Source: Enoplolaimus lenunculus
Taxonomy: Eukaryota; Nematoda; Enoplea; Enoplida; Thoracostomopsidae
Direction: 5' to 3'
Length of the DNA: 64,000 bases
Assembly: GCA_030248215.1 (NCBI GenBank)
Contig: JASANG010003051.1
Location: forward strand, 115,356-179,355
The first letter of the stretch is position 1. The number at the start of each line of letters is the position of its first letter. Shown piece by piece: positions 25,201 to 33,765 of the stretch. Position numbers and translations under genes: made by a program. The notes below the pieces were generated by a model, which saw only the letters and a program-made list of their open reading frames with translations, made no database searches and was not told the DNA's origin.

Positions 25201-28200
25201 CTGAATCAGAACTAATGCTAAAAGCCGTAGACGCTGTATTGAAATCAGTCAATTTTACGCAACCGCAGACGTCAACAAACTGATTTGAAGCATTGCTACG
25301 TCATTGCGAAGATTATAATGGTGCTAATCGGGTCTATGAGGTGCAAGCTTGTGTTTGACTATTTAAACAAGACGTCTTTTGGTCTGTTCATTTTGTGATG
25401 GAACTATTGATTGTTAAGAGCCATTTATATTTTGAGATACAAACAATATTTTCAGAATTAAGTGCGACCACAAATGCATGTTAACCACGACGGTAATCGG
25501 TATTATTCTGACGAGCAGGTTATTTGATCGCTTGTACGCTGTGATCGCAGTCGCTTCTTGCTGTGCACTTAATTCTGTCTGCGGCTGTAATGTATTACAA
25601 TGTATACTGAAATGCATTTTGTGTGTATTGGTTCGTGATTCACCGGTGTTGTGTTTTTATAAATTGACTGAAAAGCTTAGCTGAAGGTACGGTGTTGGAC
25701 AAGAATCTTGCAGTTCGGATTCCGATACAGTAGAGTTATATTTTAGGCATTGATTAATGGTTTTGTTGCATGTCGAATGTAAATTATTTTTGAATTAAAT
25801 GTTGTGTGCAGTTCAATGCATTGAGTGGAGTTCTATATCCCTGTCATGTTTTTACTAAGCAACAGCCATTTAGATTGATAACTAGAGTGTAACCGGATAA
25901 CTGTTTTCGTTAAAGAATTACGAAAAATTTCAGCCAATGGCAAGTAGATTGGCGCCAAACCTCTTGTAGTCCCGCAGAAAAACGTTCCACCCCTAATAAG
26001 GTTCCTTAAGCAAGCAGAAACCTTGTAGTTGCGGATTCGCAGTTTTGGCTGCGGATGGAATTGCATTATTACAATTTCTTGTACAATTAAGAGGAAACGA
26101 ACAAGTGTGTTTCAAGCAATTTTTCACGTCTGCATGTTGATGCAAATGTGTATTCAGCATGTTTCACAAAATATTTGTTGCAGCCATATTTTTAAATGCT
26201 GAGCATTCCAATTATATATTTAACGCAATTCATGTGTGCAATACAAAATTGAAAGTATCGGAATCAGTATTCTTCCAAAATATCGATTACAGTACCGATA
26301 CCGATGTATTGGTTCTACACTACTATGCAGCATAAAATCAGTTTTCACTAGAGCAAGTACTTATCAATTGTATTAATTTTCTATTTGAATTCAAACAATT
26401 TATATGAATTAAAATATATTAGCATTATAAATTGAGCGAGTTACCTAATAAATAAAAATGAAATTAGGAAAGCGCGACTTTTGTGATTGTGAAAATGTAG
26501 TTTTTAATTTTCATGGAAATATAGCTTAACAGTTCTCAAACAATTATAACGTGAGTATATATGACTTTAAATTTGAATATTTTCGCACTTAAGGTAAATT
26601 TACATCAAATTTCTTTCTAAAGCTTAGTAACTAGAATGAAAAGTGCCCCGATGTGGCCATAGAAAACGATATGTTTCGGGTAGTAAGATTTTTATTTCAA
26701 TACCGCTAGTATTACGATTTCCATGCATGCGTATAAAGTTTTAAAACTAGATTAATTTGATGCCAATCAGCGTCCTGCCGAAGCACGACACAACAATACT
26801 ATAGAATTAATAAAAGTTAAATCATTGAGTTTGATTGACTGCGTAACGGAAACATATCCGCAACTTTTTCGGAGAAAAGTCGCAGTAGATAGTAAAGTGT
26901 CCCGACGAGGCTATAGAAACCTATAACGCATCAAGTTTTGGAGCTGTATAAATTTTGTACCGTACAGTGCCCTCTCCATACTTGGCTAAACGGTACCCAG
27001 ATTTTAAACTTTTAAAACATTAAAATATTTGAGTGAGTACGTAGCGAAACAATATTTGCAACTTTGCTGACGAAATCTGCGTTGTATTCCAATGACGGCC
27101 AATGTAAAGATCTGGGGCGGAACGTTTTTCTGCGGGACTAGAATAGAATAAGCTCAAAGGTTTAGATTAATTTTTTGCTTGGTTTAGGCTTAGGATTATG
27201 CTCATTCTTACGATTAGGTTTAGGCTTAGGAATATGCTCATGCTAACGCTTATGCTTAGGCTTAGGATTAGGAATATGCTTATAATACTGACCCGCTCCT
27301 GTTCTTTACATTGAGCCAATTGACGAACAAACACATTTTTAATATTGGGTCACCAGCATTTTACGCTTAATTTCTACTTATATACTCTTTTTAAAACCCA
27401 AAATTTTTCTGCATATATTCGAAACTTCAGTTTACTAAGTGCAAGAAACTAATGCCACGAGTGTGTACTCAAATTTTTTACATCAACCATAATTCGTCAT
27501 TTATATTCAAGTATTTATTTCTTGTTTTAATATTTCGAAACAGTGGATCACATGTCTATTTGGCCGCTGTCACAGAAAGCTGCGGATATGTTTACGTTAC
27601 GCAGTCAATCAAACTCAATGATTTAACTTTTATTAATTCTATAGTATTGTTGTGTCGTGCTTCGGGAGGACGCTGATTGGCATCAAATTAATCTAGTTTT
27701 AAAACTTTATACGCATGCATGGAAATCGTAATACTAGCGGTATTGAACTAAAAATCTTACTACCCGAAACATATCGTTTTCTATGGCCACATCGGGGCAC
27801 TTTTCATTCTAGTGTATACGTGTTTCAGTTGTTAAACACGGTGCTATATATATTATTTAACGTATATACACTGCGCTGAGTTGCCTATAGGCAGCTCAAT
27901 GAGAGAAAGGGTTATAGATAGTAAACTGAAAATTTTTCGCGTAACCCTTTCTCACATGAATATTTTCTATTTCCCCTGAGACCTACTTATATGCTAGGAT
28001 TCGAACTCCAGTGACTGGAGTGGGAGGCGTATACCATCACCACTCAGCTATAGGAGCTTGACGCTCGAGTTCAAAGAAGCTCTCACGTCTTGTGGTGATT
28101 TAGTACTATGAATACGTGTTGCAGTTGTTAAACACGGTGCGATATTTATTATTTAACGTATATACACTGCGCTGAGTTGTCTATAGGCAACTCAATGTGA

Positions 28201-31200
28201 GAAGGGGTTAATTTAATTTTGCTAATATTGCAACTGAGATTACTACAGTTTAATTGGTGAAAAATAAAATGTTGGTGTGGTAAATTTTTCTTTGTGTTCA
28301 AAATTATTTACTACTGGGTTTGCTATTTCTTAACATTTTATTACTGCGCTTAAACTGCATCGTCCCTCATAATATCGTGTGGCATTTGCTGAAACTTTGG
28401 TTATCATCATGTGATACATCACTACTGGTATGCCATGGCCAATGATTACTCAAGAGTACTGTAGTGACCCGAATAAGAGGGGACTGATTCTTAGACACCA
28501 TACAGGTTATACTGCGCTTGCCAATGTCAAAAAATGTCCACCACTTTAATACATAGCTAGTTTACGAACACTCACTAAAAATGTCCAAATTTTAGCTAGC
28601 TATACAAATGACCTACAAAATAAAGCGACCGGGCAAAAATAGCGTGTAAAAAACATCACCGTTTTAAAATACGGTGCAAGTTGTTCAAGCAATGGTTAGA
28701 AACTATACAGTTTAAAATTTTTTGATAGTTTTTCAAATTTTGGCCGGGAAATTCAAATTATGGCGGCAAAATTTAAATTTGGGCGCGCAATTCAAATCTT
28801 GGCGGGAAAATCGAATTTTGGCGGGAAATTCAAATTTTGGCTGGAAAACATAAATTTTAGAAAGGAATTCAAATTTTGGCGGGAAATTCAAATTTTGGCG
28901 GGAAAATTCAAATTTTGGCGGCAAAACATAAATTTTGGCGGGAAATTCAACTTTTGGCGGCAAAGTTCAAATTTTGGCGGAAAAATTCAAATTTTAGCCT
29001 GAAAATTCAAATTTAAGCGTTAAATTCACATTTTTCGGTTAATTCTATTTTTGGCGCAAGACAAAACATGTTGTCTAAATACCCTATCATTTTTCAAACA
29101 TGTCCTAAGAATAAACTGCAATGAAACAGCATACTAGCAAAATAGTGTGAAAATTATTACTTGGTGCATATAATAGCTGTAATTTTATTGCTACTTTGCA
29201 ATAATAACATGGACATTTTTTGACATTTGCGAGCGCAGTATATCCTGGATGGTGCATCATTTGGCCTCTCCAAAGGGTACACCCCGTTATTCGGTTACGG
29301 ACTGTTATTTATTTGTAACCGCCCTCCGCCGCCCTACGTTACTGATGTATATTCAGTATTGCACCTACCCGTTGAATTAAACGTTTATTTGTTTTTTATC
29401 AATAGCTTGAGTGACAATGCAAGGTTAAAACTTAAGTACGCTTTAAAGTTTTGAACTCAACGTTATTTGGTCCTGGAGTCATTTATGCTCTACAACTGAG
29501 GATAACTGACATTTATGGACTCTAATTGGGGATTAGAGACTATCCGCTTACGGACTCTTATTAGGGTTACGGACTCCTATTGATTGGGACTCAAAATTGG
29601 GACCCCTTTTATTACCCCCTCTTATTCGGGTTACTACAGTAGTAATCGGTAAGGCAATGCCATATGACGTTCCATTTTTGTCGACATTCCCACTATTTGG
29701 ATCACAGGGTTTCATGTTGATTTCGAATTCACATAAAACAAAACGCGTTCCGGACTGCCCCAAACGTGAAGGCCGCACAAGGTTGTTTCGTAATGGAAAC
29801 TCTGAGTAGAAATGAAAACATAAACGGGTGTCATTCTGAAGTAGGATCAGTGGCGGATCCAGGATGTCAAAATGGGGGGGCAAAATTTCACAGGTAATAA
29901 ACTTACTTTTGACCCGCACACAAACCACGAATTATTGTCATAAAATTGCTATATAATTTTTTTTCGAGATGCTGTTGGGGGGGCACGGCCGGGGTGGCCC
30001 CCCCATGGATCCGCCATTGAGTAGGATAATGTGTATATGGACCTGGGCCCGTAATTCTCATTGTGTGTAGGACCAATCAATCACAAGTTAGCAACAGTTT
30101 TCCATACAAGCGAACTACGGCAGCTACAAAAGTCAAGCTCAAGTTACAAGTAGAAACGAGCAAATGCAAATCATCTGCCAAATTTCAAAGTTGTCGATTG
30201 GTTGATTCAAAATTTATAAGTCCTATTACCAAGTGTTACATGCATTTATAGGATGTTTTAGGTTATGCCCCAGCCTGCGTTTACCCAAAAATGGTTCGAT
30301 TTTGAAAATTTGTGCATATTTGAACTCCTCATGACCTCCGTGATCATTTCACGCCTAAATTTGAATTTTTTTCAAAGTTTAATTTTTGAAGGTCCCAAGA
30401 TCGGGGACCCAAAAAAATTTTTGTCAAAAACTTTGACCAAATATACACTATTCGATGCAGCGTGCGGAACTGCGGTGTAAAGCAGTGTTTAACAATTATA
30501 ACATATATGCGCAGTTCAAAATCTCTACAAGATGTGAGAGCCTACTCGGGCTCGAGCGTCAAGCTCCTATAGCTCAGTGGTCATCGGAAACGCCTCCCAC
30601 CTGTGAGTCTGGGGATCGAATTTTACCTTGAAATTACATCTCATATGAAATTGAAAATATTCATGTGAGAAAGGATTAATTGTACGTTCAGTGTATATGG
30701 CCGTATAAGCCAACCCCACGTTAACGATAGTGTGCAAGCGTTACCTGAACACGCGTCAAAATCTGGTATCTGACAGGCAAACTGGGTAACAGTACTGCAA
30801 TCAAATGGAACCAGCGTTGAAGTTGTAATGTCAAGCGCTACACATTTTTCTGTGCCGTTTCCAATGTTTTCTATCATCCAATTTGGCATCGGACAACTTC
30901 GCTTCGAATGATCTCTGTTGATTATGTAACCATCAGCATTTCCAAGATACCAACCGTTGACGGGAATTTTGCTGTAGGATGCGGCGTCAGGTTCTGACTG
31001 AATAAACGTTATAAATTCATTCAAATGTTGCTGGCTTTTGAAAATCGGCGCAATGGAATTCGGCGTATAATAAGTGCATCTTGCTGTTCCGATAAATTTC
31101 GCATTTACTTCTGAATTGAACCAACGATAGCACGCGCTTGGAGTGCGTTTCCAGCCTGGCGGACATAGTTTAATCTTTTGCTGATCTGAAAGCACAAATC

Positions 31201-31909
31201 AAACATTTCTCAATCTGTTAACTTTGCAAAAATTTTCTAACCACAAATTTAACTCAGTGGATTTTTAAAACTATAGTTTGAAACTTGTTTTTATTAAATC
31301 GCATCTGTTCGCGGATATATCACAGCTAAACCCGATAAGATTGGCGAATAATTGAAAAATCTTTCCAAACATTTACCGTAAAGGTTGCTATTACAAAACA
31401 CTAGAATATTCTACCAGACTGCTCAAGATTGCTGCGCACAGAAAAAGTGGACATCATATTTTTAGGTCTATAGACTCCAGCCACTAAAGCAGTCAGCTCA
31501 CGTTTCAAGTTCAATATTTTACTGTTATGTGCGTATCTTGTTATACAATTATTGGCCAATGTTTACTTTAACGGGCGTAACAGTAGATTAAACCTATTCC
31601 TAAGCCTAAGCCTAAGCAAAAAATGTAATCTAGAATGTAAACCTACTCTTTTATGGACCCATCAGAAACCTGTACGCCCCTTAAAGTAACATTGGCCCAA
31701 TTATTCGTCGAGTATAACTGCAACGTACGCAGAATGGACTGAATTTACAGAAACTTTCAAATTTGTAAGCTTAACCGATTAATGTTTTGCAGCATATAGC
31801 AGCTGAAGTCAACTTAAGAAACAGATTTTCAAAAAATTGCCGTATTAACATCACCTGTTATTTGACTTGATATTGCCATGATAAACAGTATGCGCATAAC
31901 TGCAGTCAT
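10042..31909 (-). CDS. gene A: secreted CTLD-CTLD-vWA-CTLD protein
   Basis: Predicted secreted or matrix-type multidomain protein. Exons in transcript order: 31855-31909 signal peptide; 30745-31185 CTLD-I; 18658-19125 CTLD-II; 17469-17675, 16433-16617 and 15739-15913 vWA; 10538-10963 CTLD-III; 10284-10348 and 10042-10203 tail. All introns are GT-AG and every phase agrees. The exons total 2184 nt, 727 codons plus stop. CTLD exons and the vWA block are flanked by phase-1 introns. The CTLDs keep the CPPGW...CY start and FSCQ/FACQ end with paired cysteines, but lack EPN/QPD and WND sugar-binding motifs. A paralogue (gene B) lies upstream on the same strand. The 11.6-kb intron after CTLD-I holds EMC2 exons on the opposite strand. 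The weakest junction is the CTTAAATTTTGAG acceptor of CTLD-III. The ligand is unknown. Confidence 0.75.
10284..10348 (-). CDS. gene A exon 8: linker exon
   Basis: Acceptor TTTAG and donor GTGGGT. It reads [17 protein letters not shown] then HHCQ after the split glycine codon. Phase 1 in, phase 0 out, joining CTLD-III to exon 9 in frame. An alternative acceptor five bases upstream would not match the phase of CTLD-III. Confidence 0.55.
10538..10963 (-). CDS. gene A exon 7: CTLD-III
   Basis: 142 codons, phase 1 at both ends. It begins [16 protein letters not shown] and ends [12 protein letters not shown], the same frame of cysteines as CTLD-I. No counterpart was found in gene B. The donor GTAATT is acceptable and the acceptor (TTTTGAG) is weak. 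Confidence 0.65.
11540..11800 (+). repeat. GGCTCCGG dispersed repeat, plus copy
   Basis: Shares GGCTCCGGCTCCGG, TTTATCTGTTTAGCGCG and GCGTAAAATTAAAC with the inverted copy at 8720-8935. A further GGCTCCGG-like stretch and GCACCCTGG end near 11855-11935 may be its right edge. Confidence 0.5.
12368..12734. mobile_element. ~367-bp TA-flanked MITE rich in AAACTAA motifs
   Basis: Ends CTCTCTAAAAACTTAAACT and AGTTTAAGCTTTTTGAGAG are inverted repeats, flanked on both sides by TA, as for Tc1/mariner-type elements. The interior is full of degenerate TTTAAACTAA motifs and encodes nothing recognisable. Confidence 0.65.
12740..13660. other. no gene recognised
   Basis: AT-rich sequence without supported exons. 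Confidence 0.35.
13661..14000. mobile_element. ~340-bp inverted-repeat MITE with GGGGTTCAC ends
   Basis: Left ATGTGGGGTTCACGTTATAA and right GGTTAAAATGTGAACCCCGCAT pair over about 45 bp, with inner GGGACA(C/A)(A)GTTTTGTCCC stretches. ATCATATGA motifs occur inside. Related sequence is near 34470-34520. Confidence 0.65.
14101..14287. repeat. GATATCCGGATATC repeat, copy 1
   Basis: Shares GTGAAACAATGCAAATAATT, TTTACACAATA and CATATCCGGATAT with 24701-24868. It is probably one end of a dispersed element; both copies end near TATCCCGTGCC / TCTCCGGTGCC. Confidence 0.5.
14745..15080. repeat. degenerate TCAATTTCCCACTG repeat cluster
   Basis: The motif TCAATTTCC(C/T)A(C/T)T recurs about eight times with irregular spacing. 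This suggests an old tandem expansion, with no coding sense. Confidence 0.45.
15139..15240. mobile_element. ~100-bp palindromic element
   Basis: TTAGTTTAGCTTAATAACCC and GGGTTATTAAACTAAACTAA are near-perfect inverted ends enclosing a GC-rich core (CGGCGGCGAACGG...CGGCTCGCCGTGCGCG). Transcripts would fold into a long hairpin. Confidence 0.55.
15739..15913 (-). CDS. gene A exon 6: vWA domain, C-terminal third
   Basis: Acceptor CTACAG, donor GTAAAC; phase 0 in, phase 1 out. It reads [19 protein letters not shown] and later [15 protein letters not shown], the last strands and helix of a vWA fold (VVGVG...LYxVDxYxxL pattern). Gene B carries the same exon at 34624-34798, about 92 percent identical by eye. 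Confidence 0.8.
16433..16617 (-). CDS. gene A exon 5: vWA domain, middle third
   Basis: Acceptor ATTATAG, donor GTTAGT; phase 1 in, phase 0 out. It reads [20 protein letters not shown] then [14 protein letters not shown], where a canonical vWA would have GGTxTxxAL and LLTDG. The exon differs from its gene B copy (38086-38270) at one base by eye, though flanking introns differ widely. Confidence 0.82.
16830..17015 (+). repeat. intron repeat shared with 30.3 and 38.5 kb
   Basis: A stretch containing CTCATTACCTCGCC, AAATTTAATTTTTAAAAA and TTGGGACCCAAAA recurs at about 38490-38705 (the equivalent intron of gene B) and, in a non-equivalent place, at 30290-30480. The third copy implies a mobile or transposed segment. 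Confidence 0.5.
17469..17675 (-). CDS. gene A exon 4: vWA domain, N-terminal third
   Basis: Acceptor AAAATTTCAG, donor GTACGT; phase 1 at both ends, 207 nt. It reads [18 protein letters not shown] and continues through [15 protein letters not shown], the first strand and helix of a vWA fold. The metal-site motif DxSxS is not intact (FDSAVID). Upstream sequence coding for [19 protein letters not shown] is open in both paralogues and could be extra coding, but the phase-1 acceptor makes it intronic in this model. Confidence 0.8.
18355..18580 (-). CDS. possible degenerate exon between CTLD-II and vWA
   Basis: Minus frame with [19 protein letters not shown] then [12 protein letters not shown], recalling the last strands of a CUB domain (N.L.F.F.S......GF). 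Related sequence sits in the same place in gene B (about 46500-46610), but there the frame is interrupted. No splice acceptor fits the phases of the flanking exons, and CTLD-II joins vWA in frame without it. It is either a decayed exon or chance. Confidence 0.22.
18658..19125 (-). CDS. gene A exon 3: CTLD-II
   Basis: 468 nt, phase 1 at both ends, acceptor TTATGTAG, donor GTTAGT. It begins [17 protein letters not shown] and ends [14 protein letters not shown]. Nine cysteines fit a CTLD-like disulfide frame. No EPN/QPD or WND. The gene B copy (46901-47371) is clearly homologous but much more diverged than the CTLD-I or vWA pairs. Confidence 0.8.
19194..19614. mobile_element. TA-flanked MITE, CTGTAGTGACCCGAATAAG family
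   Basis: Ends CTGTAGTGACCCGAATAAGA and TCTTATTCGGGTCAATACAG are inverted repeats flanked by TA on both sides (Tc1/mariner-like). The interior has three TTAGGG-type near-repeats (GGACTCTAATTAGGG). Full copies lie at 39319-39763 and, interrupted, 28459-29639; a left part lies at 52253. Confidence 0.8.
19640..20258. other. no gene or repeat recognised
   Basis: AT-rich intronic sequence of gene A. It was specifically examined for 5-prime EMC2 exons and none was found. Confidence 0.45.
20259..21906 (-). repeat. tandem array of a 296-bp tRNA-like TTAA element
   Basis: Units begin with AACCCTTTCTCACATGAATA at 20261, 20556, 20852, 21148, 21444 and 21740: five full units of 295-296 bp and a sixth cut at 21906. 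Each holds, on minus, TAGCTGAGTGGTGATGG (A-box-like) and GAGTTCGAATCC (B-box-like), plus the perfect palindrome TGCCTATAGGCA. Units are joined by GTTATAGATAGTAAACTGAA. Unit 1 starts after an intact TTAA. Units 2 and 4 share variants (GTGAGTGG, CCATTACC) that differ from units 3, 5 and 6 (GTGACTGG, CCATCACC), indicating expansion partly by dimers. Confidence 0.9.
21907..22471. other. no gene recognised upstream of EMC2
   Basis: Contains an open plus frame at 21922-22179 without family resemblance. No exon with the EMC2 N-terminal TPR pattern was seen. Confidence 0.4.
22472..25283 (+). CDS. EMC2: ER membrane protein complex subunit 2, C-terminal exons
   Basis: EMC2 is the cytosolic TPR scaffold of the ER membrane complex, which inserts membrane proteins into the ER. 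Exons: 22472-22557, 22968-23109, 23362-23472, 24282-24392, 25185-25283 (TGA). Junctions are GT-AG: donors GTCAGT, GTAAGT, GTGTGT and GTACGT, with phases 2, 0, 0, 0 all agreeing. Family landmarks in order: [75 protein letters not shown]. About 182 of the usual ~297 residues are present. The first ~115 residues are missing: an acceptor precedes the first exon, but no upstream exon was found back to the CTLD-II exon at 19.1 kb. It lies inside an intron of gene A on the opposite strand. Intact splice sites and conserved sequence argue for constraint; a partial duplicate remains possible. Confidence 0.9.
24490..24868. repeat. GATATCCGGATATC repeat, copy 2, in EMC2 intron 4
   Basis: Left part has GCATATCCGGCAATTC and TATCCGGATATCCGAAATAG. 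The right part (24701-24868) matches 14101-14287. Both ends rich in ATCCGGATAT suggest an inverted-repeat element inserted in the intron. Confidence 0.5.
25284..26630. other. downstream of EMC2; small repeat fragment only
   Basis: No gene was seen. At 25965-26000, GTCCCGCAGAAAAACGTTCC is a fragment of the TTAGGC-bearing element family in inverted orientation. Confidence 0.45.
26631..27812. mobile_element. 1.18-kb element with ~240-bp inverted repeats
   Basis: Left arm 26631-26871 starts CTAGAATGAAAAGTGCCCCG; right arm ~27573-27812 is its near-perfect complement. After the left arm, AAAGTGTCCCGACGAGGC near 26896 repeats the terminal motif in diverged form, so the ends may contain subterminal repeats. 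The centre carries a nested TTAGGC-type element (27097-27317). No transposase frame was recognised. Confidence 0.8.
27097..27317 (+). mobile_element. TTAGGC-bearing TIR element, nested
   Basis: Ends GGCCAATGTAAAGATC and TCTTTACATTGAGCC are inverted. Beside the left end is GGGGCGGAACGTTTTTCTGC; the core is degenerate TTAGGC. Flanks CCAATGAC and CAATTGAC look like a mutated ~8-bp target duplication. Confidence 0.75.
27813..28211 (-). mobile_element. tRNA-like TTAA element, about 1.3 units
   Basis: Begins inside one unit (TGTATACGTGTTTCAG), passes through the joining sequence GTTATAGATAGTAAACTG also used in the 20.3-kb array, then holds one full unit ending GAAGGGG with TTAA at 28208-28211. It directly abuts the long-inverted-repeat element at 27812, so the two may have moved or recombined together. 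Confidence 0.8.
28494..29253. mobile_element. inserted TIR element with CACCATCCAGGTTATACTGC ends
   Basis: Left end CACCATACAGGTTATACTGC and right end GCAGTATATCCTGGATGGTG, with inner AATGTCAAAAAATGTCCA, form ~45-bp inverted repeats. The inside holds the GGCGGGAAATTCAAATTTT minisatellite. A related copy is at 37418-38005. Confidence 0.8.
28740..29030. repeat. GGCGGGAAATTCAAATTTT minisatellite
   Basis: About fifteen imperfect copies of a 17-19-bp unit, each with GGCGG(G/C)AAA and TTCAAATTTT. The open frames on both strands here are simply periodic translations of the repeat. A shorter, more decayed array lies at 37600-37720 in the related element. Confidence 0.85.
29848..30019. mobile_element. 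172-bp hAT-type MITE with perfect target duplication
   Basis: Ends CAGTGGCGGATCCA and TGGATCCGCCATTG are inverted; AGTAGGAT flanks both sides exactly (29840-29847, 30020-30027). G-runs and C-runs lie near the ends. CAGTGGCGGATCCA ends are a common hAT signature. Confidence 0.88.
30290..30480 (+). repeat. third copy of the gene A/B intron repeat
   Basis: Shares CGCCTAAATTTGAATTTTTT-like, GGTCCCAAGATCGGGGACCC and ATTCGATGCAGCGTGCGG segments with 16830-17015 and 38490-38705, but lies in a different intron. Confidence 0.5.
30483..30677 (-). mobile_element. tRNA-like TTAA element, partial copy
   Basis: Contains GTCAAGCTCCTATAGCTCAG and TGGGGATCGAATTTTACC on plus, then ATTCATGTGAGAAAGGATTAA. It is close to the window-edge copy at 1-170 rather than to the array units, so at least two subfamilies exist. 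Confidence 0.7.
30745..31185 (-). CDS. gene A exon 2: CTLD-I
   Basis: 441 nt, phase 1 at both ends; acceptor GTGCTTTCAG, donor GTAACG. Begins [18 protein letters not shown] and ends [18 protein letters not shown]. It differs from the gene B copy (47947-48387) at about two dozen bases by eye, most of them in the last quarter; long central stretches are identical. Confidence 0.85.
31554..31697 (-). mobile_element. TTAGGC-bearing TIR element with perfect 8-bp duplication
   Basis: Ends GGCCAATGTTTACTTTAACG and TTAAAGTAACATTGGCC are inverted. CAATTATT flanks both ends exactly (31546-31553, 31698-31705). The core CCTAAGCCTAAGC is the complement of TTAGGC. The 8-bp duplication points to a hAT-like mechanism. 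Best-defined member of the family. Confidence 0.9.
31855..31909 (-). CDS. gene A exon 1: signal peptide
   Basis: ATG at 31909, then [17 protein letters not shown] and a GTGATG donor leaving phase 1, which fits CTLD-I. Basic residue followed by a hydrophobic core is typical of a signal peptide. Its end (Q.T|G) resembles the first exons at 48634-48703 and 55643-55721. Confidence 0.72.
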
Positions 31910-31974
31910 TTCGTATTTGCTTTATGTTAGCATATACTTAATATATCCTACTATACTCAGAACGTGAACATTTA

Positions 31975-32225
31975 TCCTTTTTCCCATGACGAATGTTTTC
32001 TATTTCATCTGTTATCAAGTTTAAAACCAAAGATTCAGGCTCAAGTCATTTCGACGGGAAGCGTTTACCATGTCTGCTCACAATAGGAGCTATACACACG
32101 AGCTCGAATGAGTTCTTATGGGTTACACGAGCTCGAAGGAGTTCTTATGCGTTGTGAAGGTAGTGGAATGCGTATACGTGTATTGTTCAACACGACACGT
32201 TATTTATTATTTTGCGCACACAGTT
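31975..32225 (-). mobile_element. decayed tRNA-like TTAA element
   Basis: Order and spacing of CATGACGAATGTTTTCTATT, ATAGGAGCT, CACGAGCTCGA, TGCGTATACGTGT and TATTTATTATTT follow the array unit, but with many changes and a duplicated ACACGAGCTCGAA(T/G)GAGTTC segment. Confidence 0.5.
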
Positions 32226-32694
32226 TTCAATTTGGTCACTCATGGTATATTTTTTGTGGGATGCATTTGTAATTGAATTTTTCGTACAATATTCCTTAAC
32301 GAAACTTTCAGTATAAGTGTTTCATGGTTGCTATCAGCGGCTCTGCTTCCGCCTCGGGCTTCGGAGAAAACCAAAGAACAGAAACGAATTTTAGCTTGTT
32401 TGCTTGTGTGCCGCTGAAAGCCAAAACTTTGGACCCGGCACCTGTGGTCGACGAATTTTTCCGTAACGTTTTTAGAATGCCAACACCATAATATGATGTC
32501 TAAATTTTATGCTACGCGTCTTGTTTTAAGAAACTTGTTCAATATAAACTTTGAAAATTGCGTGAAATTTACAGCAAACTCGCAGAACAACAAACCTTTG
32601 GCAACAAAATTTTTGTTCAAATTAATTATTCAACATTTTTACTCTTTGTTGAATATCAATTATTGTATTTAAACTCTAAGTAAAGGCATTTCAG

Positions 32695-32855
32695 TGTTAG
32701 CAGACAAACCTTGCGTTGGCTGATACATAAACGCATTACAGATATCCTCTTTGCATTGCCACCGTCCGAAATGTCATTTGAGGGCTCCTTGTACCGCATC
32801 ATCTGGGGTCACAGCAACGGATACAAAAACGGTGGCTATGTACTCTGCGCCGAAG
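32695..32855 (+). CDS. possible plus-strand coding exon, unidentified
   Basis: Flanked by GCATTTCAG and a GTACTG donor; 53 codons opening VSRQTLRWLIHKRITDILF, later SLYRIIWGHSNGYKNGGYV. Composition looks protein-like and more GC-rich than its surroundings, but no family was recognised and no partner exon was found. It lies between genes A and B. Confidence 0.25.
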
Positions 32856-33635
32856 GTACTGGGGTAGAGAAAGTTTGTGACCGACAAACAAGAACTCAAA
32901 TAACGTAAATTATGGCATCTTAAACTTGAATTGCGCTGAAGTCGATAATTTTTTTAATCTCGTTCGGCTGATTATTTGGTTTTGTTGGTGTTCTGCACGT
33001 AACCGCCCGCGACCTCCTCTTACCACTTCCGCGAAGTTATGGAAGTGGCAGTCACGGCCAAGCTTCATTTTTACAAAACTAGCCGAAGAACAATCAATAC
33101 AACGAACGCGATCAAAATTTTTGCTTGTATCCTTAACTTTAAGTAATACCAAAATTATCGGCTGGCTATAATTGATACACCTGTCTCAAATAGTACCGAA
33201 TTCATAATCGTACCTAATTTGAGCAAAAAAATTTTAATTTAAAGCAATTGAATGACATTGATTATGAAATAAATATAATTTCACCATAGCGACAGATAAA
33301 GTTGGGTTCTTAGAATTATACTGGCTGTTGATCTGAACTTTCAAGCATTTCTATTAATCATATAAAAAGGGCGTTTGATTTTAAAGTGTTTTGCCAGTTG
33401 TTTAGAGTTTGCACAATCAAAATGCATCAATGTCTTACATTTGAAAAACACTGAAGACACAGTTTGGTTGTGTACAACAATGACTGCATACAATTGTGCA
33501 ACACAGCTTTAACTAACTGTTATAATTATGGTGTGGATCGAGGTATACAACGCCACAATAACGTTTCAATGGCATGAAACAAACATTACAGTGCATTATT
33601 TCAGCTTTTTAGAAATCTGATCTTACTTGTCTAGT

Positions 33636-33765
33636 TATATTACCTATTATTATTACTATTATTATTATTATTATTACTATTATTATTGTTACTACTATTA
33701 TTATTATTACTATTATTATTATTACTATTATTGTTACTATTATTATTATTATTATTCTTATCATA
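33636..33765 (+). repeat. ATT trinucleotide microsatellite
   Basis: Mostly (TTA)n with ACT/GTT interruptions. The tyrosine-rich open frame over it is an artefact of the repeat. Confidence 0.95.

Larger units (their letters stand above)
28459..29639. mobile_element. CTGTAGTGACCCGAATAAG MITE split by another element
   Basis: Left piece 28459-28493 and right piece ~29254-29639 together match the uninterrupted copies at 19194 and 39319. TA flanks both outer ends. The interrupting sequence is the element at 28494-29253. Confidence 0.82.

Noticed and set aside
28733-29002. Overlapping frames with PKFEFPAKI / GKFKFWR repeats
   Set aside because: Both strands are open because of the minisatellite period; no start, splice or family support.
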